Origin: Eledone cirrhosa
Lineage: Eukaryota > Mollusca > Cephalopoda > Octopoda > Eledonidae
DNA: 64,000 nt
Assembly: GCA_964016885.1 (NCBI GenBank)
Contig: OZ024740.1
Location: 203,418,877 to 203,482,876, forward strand
Direction of reading: 5' to 3'
A program made the translations under genes and the position numbers. The notes under the pieces are model-generated. The model made no database searches. It saw nothing but the letters and a program-made list of their open reading frames with translations, and was not told where the DNA came from. This document shows positions 1-11,300 of the stretch, one piece after another. The stretch's first letter is position 1, and every line of letters begins with the position of its first letter.

Positions 1-365
1 TACGAAAATTATAAAACATTTACAGAACTTCAGTATATACAATGATTTAAACTTTTTTCTATGAAGGGTTTGTGGGGTCTTCCTAGTCTGGAATAAGCTA
101 CATACAAGTGACCTTGTGAGAAACAGCTCTCTTTTAGATGGAGACCAACAACCTGCAGTGTTTGACCGACCTTGGAGCTTGTTAACAGTCATTATGTAAC
201 TGACTCTAGCAGAGAAGATAGCCTTGTAGGCCTTATGACAAGATTCTTCATTTTTCATTATTGTCTATATCTCCCTAGCTTTTATTTCTTCCTCCACCAT
301 CCCCAGCCATATCTTTCTTGGTTTCCCCATTCTCTATTTCCCTCTACATATATTTCCATCACTTC
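1..365. other. No recognisable feature
   Basis: AT-rich sequence with no convincing gene, tRNA or repeat signature. Confidence 0.5.
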
Positions 366-690
366 TCTCACCCACGACTTTCCTTCCTTGTTACATTACC
401 CAACCATCTCATTCCATTTCCCCCCACAGTGTTAATCACTGCTTCTATTCCCATCATCCTCAGCAATTCATTGTTTGTATTCCTCTCTCTCTCTCTCAAT
501 GATACCCCACTGATCCACCAAACATTTCTCATTTCCATTCTTTCCAGCCTACTCTGTTGCTCCATTATTCAGCACACTTGTTTTGCTCCCATAAATCCTG
601 GCACTTCTCATACATGTGGCATGCACCTTTTCCTATAGTTTCAGCAACACTACCCTGATCCACCTTCTCCATTCAACATCTCTTTAAGGT
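366..690 (-). mobile_element. LINE 3' coding fragment
   Basis: The minus-strand reading gives a degenerate C-terminal LINE reverse-transcriptase segment (NVWWISGVSLRERERN ... NELLRMMGIEAV ... RWLGNVTRKE). This resembles the common R(M/I)W.GVSL..R.RNEELR..LGI...R..GHV.RKE tail. Dead fragment, different subfamily from the LINE at 11130-14455. Confidence 0.6.
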
Positions 691-739
691 AACAAAACAT
701 TTTCACACTTTGCTTTGAACATTTATGTTTCTGGCTTAG

Positions 740-1025
740 ATGCCATTGGCAATTGTCTTCTGCTCTAGCTTTAAGTTCACCAATGCCTTGTCAGTAGAAT
801 TTGATATTTTTTTGCATAACTTTAGTCTGTCATCACAGTACGAGTCAGTTCTTATTTGGAGCAACTGTCCTCTCAATCAGCTCAGAGAACCACATCTTGC
901 TCATCTGTCATTTTTGGCATGCTTTCTATGTCAGGAAGCTCTTCCTAATGCCAATCTGTTTACAGAGTGTACTGGGTACATCTTATTTTAGCACCAGCAC
1001 TAGAGAGGTTGTCAAATCCCCAACA
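740..1025 (-). repeat. Degenerate LINE/SINE 3' tail
   Basis: Diverged copy of the tail sequence seen throughout the window (TTCCTAATGCCAA, then ACAGAGTGTACTGGGT). Read as the reverse complement of the element. Confidence 0.5.
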
Positions 1026-1089
1026 TGGCTTCACTACATTGTCTCCATTCCATTATCACCCAAGCATTTATCATAGCACCAAATGCAGA

Positions 1090-1420
1090 AGAGGAGTGGA
1101 GATAAAGTGTGGGTGTGATGGAGAGAACAGAGCCATAGGATGATAGGAGAAAGAGGAAGAGAAAAGAGACAGCTACATATTGGTATCTGGTAAGAGGTGT
1201 TATGAAATTCATTTAAATCAACCAATCAGCTACCACCACATTAGTTGGTGCAGACTACATAGTTGTGTGTGAATCTCGCAACTCAAATTGCAAGTGTTCA
1301 TAACTTTGTATTGTCAAGGAAGATTAGAATAAAGCCTTGTAACTTTTTATATATATAACACTTCGGCCTTCTAACTATTGTGAATTAGTCATACTCAATT
1401 TATTCCAATCTTCTTTAACA
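1090..1420 (+). mobile_element. Possible LTR of the adjacent retrotransposon
   Basis: Sequence directly before a gag-like region, with AATAAA at about 1329, a short AT tract and then a T-rich segment, as in an R-U5 boundary. No matching second LTR was found in the window, so the ends are undefined. Confidence 0.3.
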
Positions 1421-1424
1421 ATAC

Positions 1425-2890
1425 CATGGATGCTAAATTCTTCAAGACTCTCAGTGAAAATCTTACCAAGGAAGAATATCTCTACTGTAAGTGAATGCTC
1501 AAGATTCACATAGAAGAAAAAGCTGAAATATCGGAAGAGGATTAACTCTCAGTATTATTTGTTATGTGGCCACAAAGCTTTTGTTTACATTCAAGATTGT
1601 GTGAATTACAACCAAGCCATTACCATACTAGATGACAAATTTAAGCAATCTACAGCCATAATGATGCATCACAAACTTTGAACGTGAAAACAAACGAAAG
1701 GTGAATCAGTTGACGATTTCATGAATGAACTAAAACTTTTAGCAAGAAAATGTCCAATTGTACTATTGACTGCTGATCATCAACATGATATGATTGTTGG
1801 TGATACATTCTTTTCTGGATTATTATCCCCATAAATATGGCAAAGACTATTAGAATCAACTGATGAATGGCTCTCACGCATTCATTACACTTGAGTTAAC
1901 AATTAAAGATTCTAAAGGTTTTGGTAACACTGAATCACGTGTCAACTATGAAAATTAGCCTTCAGTTTCAGTGCAACCATCGATATCAGCTATCTGTAAC
2001 AATACTTGCAAATGCTTCTTTTGTGGATGGCGAAGGTACGAATGCTCAAGCTGTCCTGCAAAAGATTCAATCTGCTACAACTGCCATAAGAAAGTGCATT
2101 AGAAATCTGTATGCTTAGCCAAAAAACAAATCAAAGTCTAAGCAGAAAATTGCAGCTTTACCACCCATAAATAACCCAGTTGAAGATGGTACTTCAGATT
2201 CAGATTCAATACTAGCTCCAGTTTGTGGCAGAGATAAATTAAATAAAACAAAATCACATATAAATGAACATGCTATCGAAATGCTTATTGACACAGGATC
2301 TGATCTCTCATTCATAGCTGAAGAAATGGCACTAACCTCAGTATCCAGCCTTATCAAAATAATATCTCTATGGCAGACAAATCAAAAGTTCACGTCTCCA
2401 GTAAAACACATTGTCAAATTACCTGTAACAATATACTATATTCAGCTAATTTATGTGATTAAATCTCTCATAGTGCCATTGATAAAAGGTGTGGATATTC
2501 TCCATGCTATCTCATATCTCATTAGTATCTTTTAAACTGGGGGAGGGGGGATCAAAGTTACCAGTATCCTACTGTCTCACTCTCTCTGTGATAACCTGCA
2601 AGAAATACATCATTCCGGGAGTAGACATTAATAAACTGAAGCTGATTGTTACACCTTCTCGACGCATAATGACCGACTTATTTATAGCTAAAGAAATACA
2701 TCGCCTACTTAATGATGGAATCATAACTGAGAGTCAAAAGTCTTTGGCGTGCTCAGTGTTTTGTTGTACAAGGAAAGGAATCCTCCCCAAAAAGATTGGT
2801 AGTTGACTACTCTAAAACCAAAAATCTTTATAGACCACTCGATTTAAATCCTCCTGCAAATATCAATCATATTTTAGCAATTAAACATTT
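1425..2890 (+). pseudogene. Ty3/gypsy-like LTR retrotransposon, gag-protease-RT fragment
   Basis: Decayed gag-pol with stops and frameshifts. Landmarks in order: a gag-like opening at about 1428, a zinc-knuckle-like cluster with CFFCG then CYNCHKK (about 2005-2095), a retropepsin LIDTGSDLSF motif (2284-2313), then the start of reverse transcriptase (EIHRLLNDGIITES, about 2692). The element is interrupted after about 2890 and resumes near 3590. Non-functional. Confidence 0.65.
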
Positions 2891-3059
2891 TGGTTGTATA
2901 CTGGTATTTAATGTTGGTGGCATAAAGCATCTAAAAAGATGATATAGATTTATAGGCTGTGTGTTTATGGTTTTAGTCCACATGGAAGGATCAAATCAGA
3001 AAGCACACGTTAAAATATGACAAAGGTTTATTTTCTTCCATAAATTAATATCATTTTCA

Positions 3060-3374
3060 TCATCATTTCATTTGATTTTACGTTCGCTTTTTCCCTGCTT
3101 GCAAGGGTGGGACGGGAACTGATTCTGGCTTGATTTCTACAGCTGGATGCCCTTCCTAACACCAACCTCATTTACAGTGAGTGCTGGGTGCTTTTTTGCT
3201 GTGGAATGATAGGGACCCCACTCCCTATCATCTCATTTCTACAGCTGAGTAAACTGGAGCAATGTGAAATAAAGTGTCTTGCTCAAGGAAACAACACATC
3301 ACCCGGTCTGAGAATTGAACTCTCAACCTTTCGATTGCAAGGCCAATGCTCTAACCACTAAGCCATGTGCCTCC
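3060..3374 (-). mobile_element. tRNA-derived SINE with LINE-type 3' tail (family S1)
   Basis: Reverse-strand head TGGCTTAGTGGTTAGAGCAT is A-box-like and a B-box-like GAGTTCAATTCTCAG follows, as in a tRNA gene. The body ends in a tail matching the LINE 3' end (GGGCATCCAGCTGTAGAAAT ... GGACGTAAA). Other copies: 31850-32176 (+), 38361-38694 (-) and 58343-58584 (-). Inserted within the gypsy-like fragment. Confidence 0.8.
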
Positions 3375-3589
3375 ATATAAGTACTAAAAGAGTGAAAAGC
3401 TGCTAGCATACTGCATAATTAAGTTGAACGAAAACTAAGTGTGTGAAATATAGGAAGAATGTTGCTGGGCCCTTGTCGAGAGGGCCAAAGTTTTTAGGTA
3501 AGTGCTACATCTTGCCAATTGTTCCAGGGAACGGCATTAGTAACTTCAAGAAAGCCGCAACTGATAGATAGAAGTGGAAAAAGGTGCGA

Positions 3590-3975
3590 AGCAACTGCTG
3601 AGCAGTAATCCACTTTGTTATTCACACACCTCTGATCCCTAAGGACTGGCGAGTAACAAAGTACGACCAAATTATTCCACAGCTATGGAATAGTGCCATT
3701 GCTTGCTACAATATCCTCCAACAAGTGGGATGTAATAAAGTCTTTAGCAAGATTGATTTGAAGTCAGCACATCATCAAATTGAACTGAAAGAGATATGCC
3801 ACTTACAGCGTTTGAAGCCTGTGGACATTTATATCATTTTCATAGGTTATCTTTCGGGTGTAACAATGCAGTCTCCATTTTTCAACATACAATCAATGAT
3901 TTTATTAGCTCTAATGCATTGAACAAAACCTTCACATATCTCAACAACATAATTATTTGCAGAAAAGATTACCCA
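3590..3975 (+). pseudogene. Gypsy-like reverse transcriptase fragment, continued
   Basis: FSKIDLKSAHHQIELKE (motif A block, about 3740) and TYLNNIIIC (about 3935), where the catalytic YxDD is decayed to YLNN. Continues the element at 1425-2890. Ends abruptly at a LINE reverse-transcriptase segment. Confidence 0.65.
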
Positions 3976-4835
3976 GAACATAGTAAGACAACTACATGAG
4001 AAGTTCTTAGCTAAGAGTAAGCCTCTATATCTAGCTTTTGTTGATCTAGAGAAAGCCTTTGACAGAGTACCCAATCAGTTATCTAGTGATCCTTAAAGAA
4101 TCTAGGTGAAGAGTGGCTTGTAAGAACAGGAAGTGAGTTTAGTGAGGAATTTGAGGTACAGGTAGGAGTTCATCAGGGTTCAGTTCATAGCCCACTTCTG
4201 TTTATTCATAACAGAGGAGTTTAAGACTGGTTGCCCATGGGAACTTCTATGCAGGTCAATGATCTGGTCATCATAGCTGAATCTGTGGAAAAACTAGAGA
4301 ATAAATTCCGGTTGTGGAAACAGAACATAGAATCAAAAGGGCTGAGAATAAACTTAGCAAAAACCAAAATGCTAATGGTAAGAAAGATAAGCACTAATCT
4401 CATCAAAGAACGTGTAGAAAAGGAGTAGGCATAAAAGCTTTATGATGTACACAATGCTAATCTTGGATACACAAGAGGTGTAGTGGAACAACAGGCAAAC
4501 TAACAAGAAAGGAAGACTTTATATATGGCTGTTCAGGGTCAATAATAATTAAAGAAAAAATAATATAAACTTTTTCTAATCCCAGGAAGTGAAGACAGAG
4601 GACATGCAAAGGCTGAAGAGAAGTGAGGCAAGTATGCTTGGATGGATGTGCAATGTTAATGTGTAAGAATGACAAAGCATGGATGAATTGAGAGAGTAAC
4701 TAGGTATAAGAGGAATCAATTGTAATGTGCAGGAGAGGAAACTGCATTGCTATTGTGATGTGCATGATGATGATTGGGTGAAGAAGTGCAAAGTAATCCC
4801 AGTGGCAGGAAACTGCTTTACTGATAGGGCCCCAT
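3976..4835 (+). mobile_element. APE-type LINE reverse-transcriptase fragment
   Basis: Begins mid-domain with KFLAKSKPLYLAFVDLEKAF, the same family as 11130-14455, and runs with several stops through the RT palm and C-terminal tail. The 5' part is absent because the fragment is fused to the gypsy-like piece. Confidence 0.7.
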
Positions 4836-5029
4836 TCCTTTCATGAAAAGCAATATGAAATAAAATATGCTCCAGAGCACAAGATGCTGCCCAGACCAGG
4901 ATGATCATGCCCCTAACATCCTAACAACTATGCCATGTGCCTTCTCCGTCAGATTAGCCTATAGTGTTGAAAATACATTCTTTAAAATTAAAATAACAAA
5001 AATAAAAAACCAGCCAAATTAATGTAAAA

Positions 5030-5040
5030 TTTATTTTATT
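5030..5040 (-). terminator. Candidate ATP5PF polyadenylation signals
   Basis: Two overlapping AATAAA hexamers read on the minus strand, about 195-205 bases after the ATP5PF stop. Placement fits a short 3' UTR. The cleavage site itself cannot be seen. Confidence 0.5.
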
Positions 5041-5234
5041 TTGTTATTAACATGAAACACTAATACCCAAGTTCTAGTGTCTCTCAACCAAATAGTTAGG
5101 CTTCTACAATTCCTTCAAGAATTACCCCATCCTAAAGGAATTACAGGATTGTTCCTTGTTTTTTGGTTCTGCTGTTTCACTCATTTAAGAAATCTAAAAA
5201 AAAAATTAAAATTGATTCCTAGGTTACATGATAT

Positions 5235-5347
5235 TTAAATATCAAAATAAGGAACGTTTACTCCTTCCTCATCTTCTTCAGCTGCTACTTCTGCCTCCTC
5301 AGCTACAGCTCCTTCAATCTTGACACTTACGGGTTGCAATGTGGGAT
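5235..5347 (-). CDS. ATP5PF: ATP5PF last coding exon
   Basis: Encodes residues 101-137 and the stop TAA (5237-5235). The acceptor TTTTAG precedes 5347. After the conserved DPTLQPVSVKIEG the sequence becomes Glu/Asp/Ala-rich and ends PYFDI. Minus-strand AATAAA motifs at 5040-5035 and 5035-5030 are plausible poly(A) signals, about 200 bases downstream. Confidence 0.92.
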
Positions 5348-8300
5348 CTAAAATGAAATATTTAAAAAAATGTAAATAATATTAACAAAAAATAATTGTT
5401 TCAGATTTAGGCACAAGGCCATCAATTCTGGGGGAGGGGAAAGTTGATTAAATCAACATCAATGCGTTACTGATACTTTATTTTATCGACTCCGTAAGGA
5501 TGAAAGGCAAAGTTAACCATGGCGGTATTTAAATTCAGAACGGCAAGGGCTGTAACTCTATGCCACTAAGCATATTGTCCAACACTCTACTGATACTGCC
5601 AATACACTGCCTTAACAAAAAATGATAATGATGATAAATAAATAAACAAATAAGTAACCAAGTTCCTGAAGTATATTGCTGCTCTGCTCACATCTATAAT
5701 AAACCTGTCGGACATGGATGTTATTGAAGTACTGAAATATTTTAAATAGTGCACCCAATACACACTGTAAAGTGGCCGTGTAGATGTCACGACAAAAAGC
5801 ACCCAGCCCACACAGTAAAGTGGTTGTGTAGCTGTCATGACAAAAAGCACCCAGCTCACACTGTAAATGTGGTTGGTGTTAGAAAGAGCATCCAGCAATA
5901 GAAATCTAGTCCAAATCAGTTCTGTGTGAGTGAATCATGGTCGCCAGACCTGATCTCTCACACAGGGACAGCCCGTCCTACCCATGCTAACATGGAAGAT
6001 GGACATATGATGATGATGATGATGAGAGTATTTCTAATCAAAAGAACACCAAACTAGAAGTACGTATTCTACCTATGTCGAAGGGGAGATTTAAAAATAA
6101 ACACAACAAATATTATTTTTTATTAAGAACTAGAAACTTATAGTGTTCTTGACTAAAATAGAATGCTAAAATGAGAAAAGCAGTGCTACCATTGTAAGCA
6201 GTGGTAGCACTGTATCATTAACTTTTCTGCTACCATATTTCTAATGAAAGGCACTGCCCTATGGTTTTCAGATAACTTGGAGGGATTTAGTAAAATAACT
6301 TTCATTATTAAGCTGGTAATGGGCAGTGGATTGGCAGTATCAATAGAGGGTCAGACGCCATGATTTCCAGCATAGTTACGTCCCTTTACGATCTGAGTTC
6401 AAATCCCGCCGAGGTTGACTTTGCCTTTCATCCTTACGGGTCGATAAAATAAAGTACCAGTAATGCACTGGGTAATTGCTGGCCTTGTGCCTAAAGTAGA
6501 AACAATTATTAAGCTGGTATCGGTAGAGGGACGCTATGATTTGCAGCATAGTTACGTCCCTTTACGGACTGAGTTCAAATCCCGCCGAGGTTAACTTTGC
6601 CTTTCATCCTTACGGGGTCGATAAAATAAAGTACCAGTAATGCACTGGGTATTTGCTGGCTTTGTGCCAAAAGTAGAAACAATTATTAAGCTGGTGTTTG
6701 GAACATAAAATTTTCCACATTAAAATTACAATGGAATGTTTTTAAAACAAACAGACAGTTTCAGACAGTTTGCTGTTAAAAGAGTTGTGTTTTCTTGTTG
6801 CGCTGTGCTCTCAGTTCAACCTCTCTTGTGTAATGAACTTTGTTGTGCTTAACTTATTCAATATATATAGGTTATGGCTTAGAAGCAAATGACAGCGCTT
6901 CTACATGGACCTTTGATATGTTAAAAATAACAGCCAAATAACCCTAAATTATACTTCATTGTCTCAAACGATACACTGGTCAATGGCATCTGCCAGAAGG
7001 CCATGACTGGAATGTCTTTGATAATAGGCTGACCTAAAAGATAGAATGCTTAGTCATTGATACAGAAATGGAACAATTACAAAATGAGGTACAGAATTTG
7101 GTAAAACCTTTAGTCATCATCACCACACCATGATAGAGAGAAAAGAACACTTCAATTTGGCTTAGAAACTAATGATTTAGGAATGTTTTAATGTTTATAA
7201 ATTAGATATAATGAAATAAATCAATAATAAATGACATTTTGTGTAAATGACCGAGGTGTAGAGTAATTAGTGAAAAATAATAGATTAGATGTAGTACATA
7301 TTGCAATGAGTAATATATATATATATATTTATTATGTACTTCAGGCACAAGCATGGTTGCCTTATTAAAACTAATAATTAGTATATACATTATAGAGTAT
7401 AGGTACAGACATGACTGTAAATAAAATGAAGCTCAATCCTATGTAGAATTAGATGGCCTCGAATATTCAGCCACTGTAGATCAGTTAAAAGTCTAACAAC
7501 TAAACCACTAATAATTTGGCTGGTCTTTAAGTCTGTCATTGCCATATTTTATATGAAAGACTATCTATGGTTTTCAAATCATTTTGAAAATAATCAAGAA
7601 TTCAATGAGATTTAGTAATATAATCTTCTCGTTATTCAGCTGGTGTTTAGAACATAACTGATACACAGACGCAAGGTGTCACAGAAAAGGATAGAACCTA
7701 AAACAACATTTAATAACCACATAGCCATGCTTGCTATTATAAGTACCTATATTATGTAATTCATTAAAAAGAAAAGGCAATTACTAATAGAAGTCTGACC
7801 CTTTCTCCTTTGAGATTTTGAGATTTTTCTGTCATGAATAATTCTTTGTAAAGTTGATGTTTATTCTATGAATCAGGAAAAGGAAGGTCAGTACCCACAA
7901 CTCTTTCTGTGGCCTCAGAGACTGGTGGGAGTGAGGGAGGAAAGAAGGTATTCTTAAACTAGAGATCTGGTCTAAATGTTTGCAACAGTGTGAATTTTTT
8001 TAAAGGTTCCCAAGGCCCAGGTAATTGTGCTATCATCATCATCATCACCGTTTTACGTCCGTTCTTCCACGCTAGCATGGGTTAGACGGGTTGTCCTGTT
8101 GTGGGCAGTGTCTGGTCGGCTGACCATGCCTTGCTCATACAGGAACTGATTTGGCTTGATTTCTACAGCTGGATGCCCTTCCTAACACCAACCTCATTTA
8201 CAGTGAGTGCTGGGTGCTTTTTTGTGGCGCCTACACATCCACTTTACAGTGTGGGCTGGGTGCTTTTTTGCCGTGGCACCTCCACGACCACCTTGCAGAG

Positions 8301-11300
8301 GGGGGTGTGGGGGCATATTGTCTATATGCTCCAGCTTGTACCCATGGGAGGTCGGGTACTCTGTATTACTGCGTGGCGCCAGAGGTCACAGTCATGTGTC
8401 ATCACCTTTGAGAGGTGAAATTGGGTAAGGTCGGCTTTTATCACCTCATCCCAGGTCATCTTGGGTCTCCCTACTCCACGGTTTCCATAGACTTCTAGTG
8501 CTCTGCACCTTTTTATGCAGCTGTCATCCTTCATACGCATCACATGTCCTTACCAACGCAACCGCCTCTCCTGCACACAGCATTTGATTCCTCTTATGCT
8601 CAGTCTCTCTCTCAATGGCGGTATTTAAATTCAGAACGGAAAGGGCTGTAACTCTATGCCACTAAGCATATTGTCCAACACTCTACTGATACTGCCAATA
8701 CACTGCCTTAACAAAAAATGATAATGATGATAAATAAATAAACAAATAAGTAACCAAGTTCCTGAAGTATATTGCTGCTCTGCTCACATCTATAATAAAC
8801 CTGTCGGACATAGATGTTATTGAAGTACTGAAATATTTTAAATAGTGCACCCAATACACACTGTAAAGTGGCCGTGTAGATGTCACGACAAAAAGCACCC
8901 AGCCCACACAGTAAAGTGGTTGTGTAGCTGTCATGACAAAAAGCACCCAGCTCACACTGTAAATGTGGTTGGTGTTAGAAAGAGCATCCAGCAATAGAAA
9001 TCTAGTCCAAATCAGTTCTGTGTGAGTGAATCATGGTCGCCAGACCTGATCTCTCACACAGGGACAGCCCGTCCTACCCATGCTAACATGGAAGATGGAC
9101 ATATGATGATGATGATGATGATGAGAGTATTTCTAATCAAAAGAACACCAAACTAGAAGTACGTATTCTACCTATGTCGAAGGGGAGATTTAAAAATAAA
9201 CACAACAAATATTATTTTTTATTAAGAACTAGAAACTTATAGTGTTCTTGACTAAAATAGAATGCTAAAATGAGAAAAGCAGTGCTACCATTGTAAGCAG
9301 TGGTAGCACTGTATCATTAACTTTTCTGCTACCATATTTCTAATGAAAGGCACTGCCCTATGGTTTTCAGATAACTTGGAGGGATTTAGTAAAATAACTT
9401 TCATTATTAAGCTGGTAATGGGCAGTGGATTGGCAGTATCAATAGAGGGTCAGACGCCATGATTTCCAGCATAGTTACGTCCCTTTACGATCTGAGTTCA
9501 AATCCCGCCGAGGTTGACTTTGCCTTTCATCCTTACGGGTCGATAAAATAAAGTACCAGTAATGCACTGGGTAATTGCTGGCCTTGTGCCTAAAGTAGAA
9601 ACAATTATTAAGCTGGTATCGGTAGAGGGACGCTATGATTTGCAGCATAGTTACGTCCCTTTACGGACTGAGTTCAAATCCCGCCGAGGTTAACTTTGCC
9701 TTTCATCCTTACGGGGTCGATAAAATAAAGTACCAGTAATGCACTGGGTATTTGCTGGCTTTGTGCCAAAAGTAGAAACAATTATTAAGCTGGTGTTTGG
9801 AACATAAAATTTTCCACATTAAAATTACAATGGAATGTTTTTAAAACAAACAGACAGTTTCAGACAGTTTGCTGTTAAAAGAGTTGTGTTTTCTTGTTGC
9901 GCTGTGCTCTCAGTTCAACCTCTCTTGTGTAATGAACTTTGTTGTGCTTAACTTATTCAATATATATAGGTTATGGCTTAGAAGCAAATGACAGCGCTTC
10001 TACATGGACCTTTGATATGTTAAAAATAACAGCCAAATAACCCTAAATTATACTTCATTGTCTCAAACGATACACTGGTCAATGGCATCTGCCAGAAGGC
10101 CATGACTGGAATGTCTTTGATAATAGGCTGACCTAAAAGATAGAATGCTTAGTCATTGATACAGAAATGGAACAATTACAAAATGAGGTACAGAATTTGG
10201 TAAAACCTTTAGTCATCATCACCACACCATGATAGAGAGAAAAGAACACTTCAATTTGGCTTAGAAACTAATGATTTAGGAATGTTTTAATGTTTATAAA
10301 TTAGATATAATGAAATAAATCAATAATAAATGACATTTTGTGTAAATGACCGAGGTGTAGAGTAATTAGTGAAAAATAATAGATTAGATGTAGTACATAT
10401 TGCAATGAGTAATATATATATATATATTTATTATGTACTTCAGGCACAAGCATGGTTGCCTTATTAAAACTAATAATTAGTATATACATTATAGAGTATA
10501 GGTACAGACATGACTGTAAATAAAATGAAGCTCAATCCTATGTAGAATTAGATGGCCTCGAATATTCAGCCACTGTAGATCAGTTAAAAGTCTAACAACT
10601 AAACCACTAATAATTTGGCTGGTCTTTAAGTCTGTCATTGCCATATTTTATATGAAAGACTATCTATGGTTTTCAAATCATTTTGAAAATAATCAAGAAT
10701 TCAATGAGATTTAGTAATATAATCTTCTCGTTATTCAGCTGGTGTTTAGAACATAACTGATACACAGACGCAAGGTGTCACAGAAAAGGATAGAACCTAA
10801 AACAACATTTAATAACCACACAGCCATGCTTGCTATTATAAGTACCTATATTATGTAATTCATTAAAAAGAAAAGGCAATTACTAATAGAAGTCTGACCC
10901 TTTCTCCTTTGAGATTTTGAGATTTTTCTGTCATGAATAATTCTTTGTAAAGTTGATGTTTATTCTATGAATCAGGAAAAGGAAGGTCAGTACCCACAAC
11001 TCTTTCTGTGGCCTCAGAGACTGGTGGGAGTGAGGGAGGAAAGAAGGTATTCTTAAACTAGAGATCTGGTCTAAATGTTTGCAACAGTGTGAATTTTTTT
11101 AAAGGTTCCCAAGGCCCAGGTAATTGTGCTATCATCATCATCATCACCGTTTTACGTCCGTTCTTCCACGCTAGCATGGGTTAGACGGGTTGTCCTGTTG
11201 TGGGCAGTGTCTGGTCGGCTGACCATGCCTTGCTCATACAGGAACTGATTTGGCTTGATTTCTACAGCTGGATGCCCTTCCTAACACCAACCTCATTTAC

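Larger units (their letters stand above)
5519..8614. repeat. 3.1-kb tandem duplication, copy 1
   Basis: Base-for-base match with 8615-11713 apart from roughly a dozen substitutions and one extra ATG triplet in copy 2. Contains part of an S2 SINE, two more S2 SINEs, a TTAA-type MITE and the 3' end of a LINE. Lies in ATP5PF intron 2. Confidence 0.95.

Noticed and set aside
1425..3975. Intact endogenous retrovirus
   Set aside because: No envelope gene, no paired LTRs, many stops, and the RT motif is decayed; it is a broken gypsy-like fragment.
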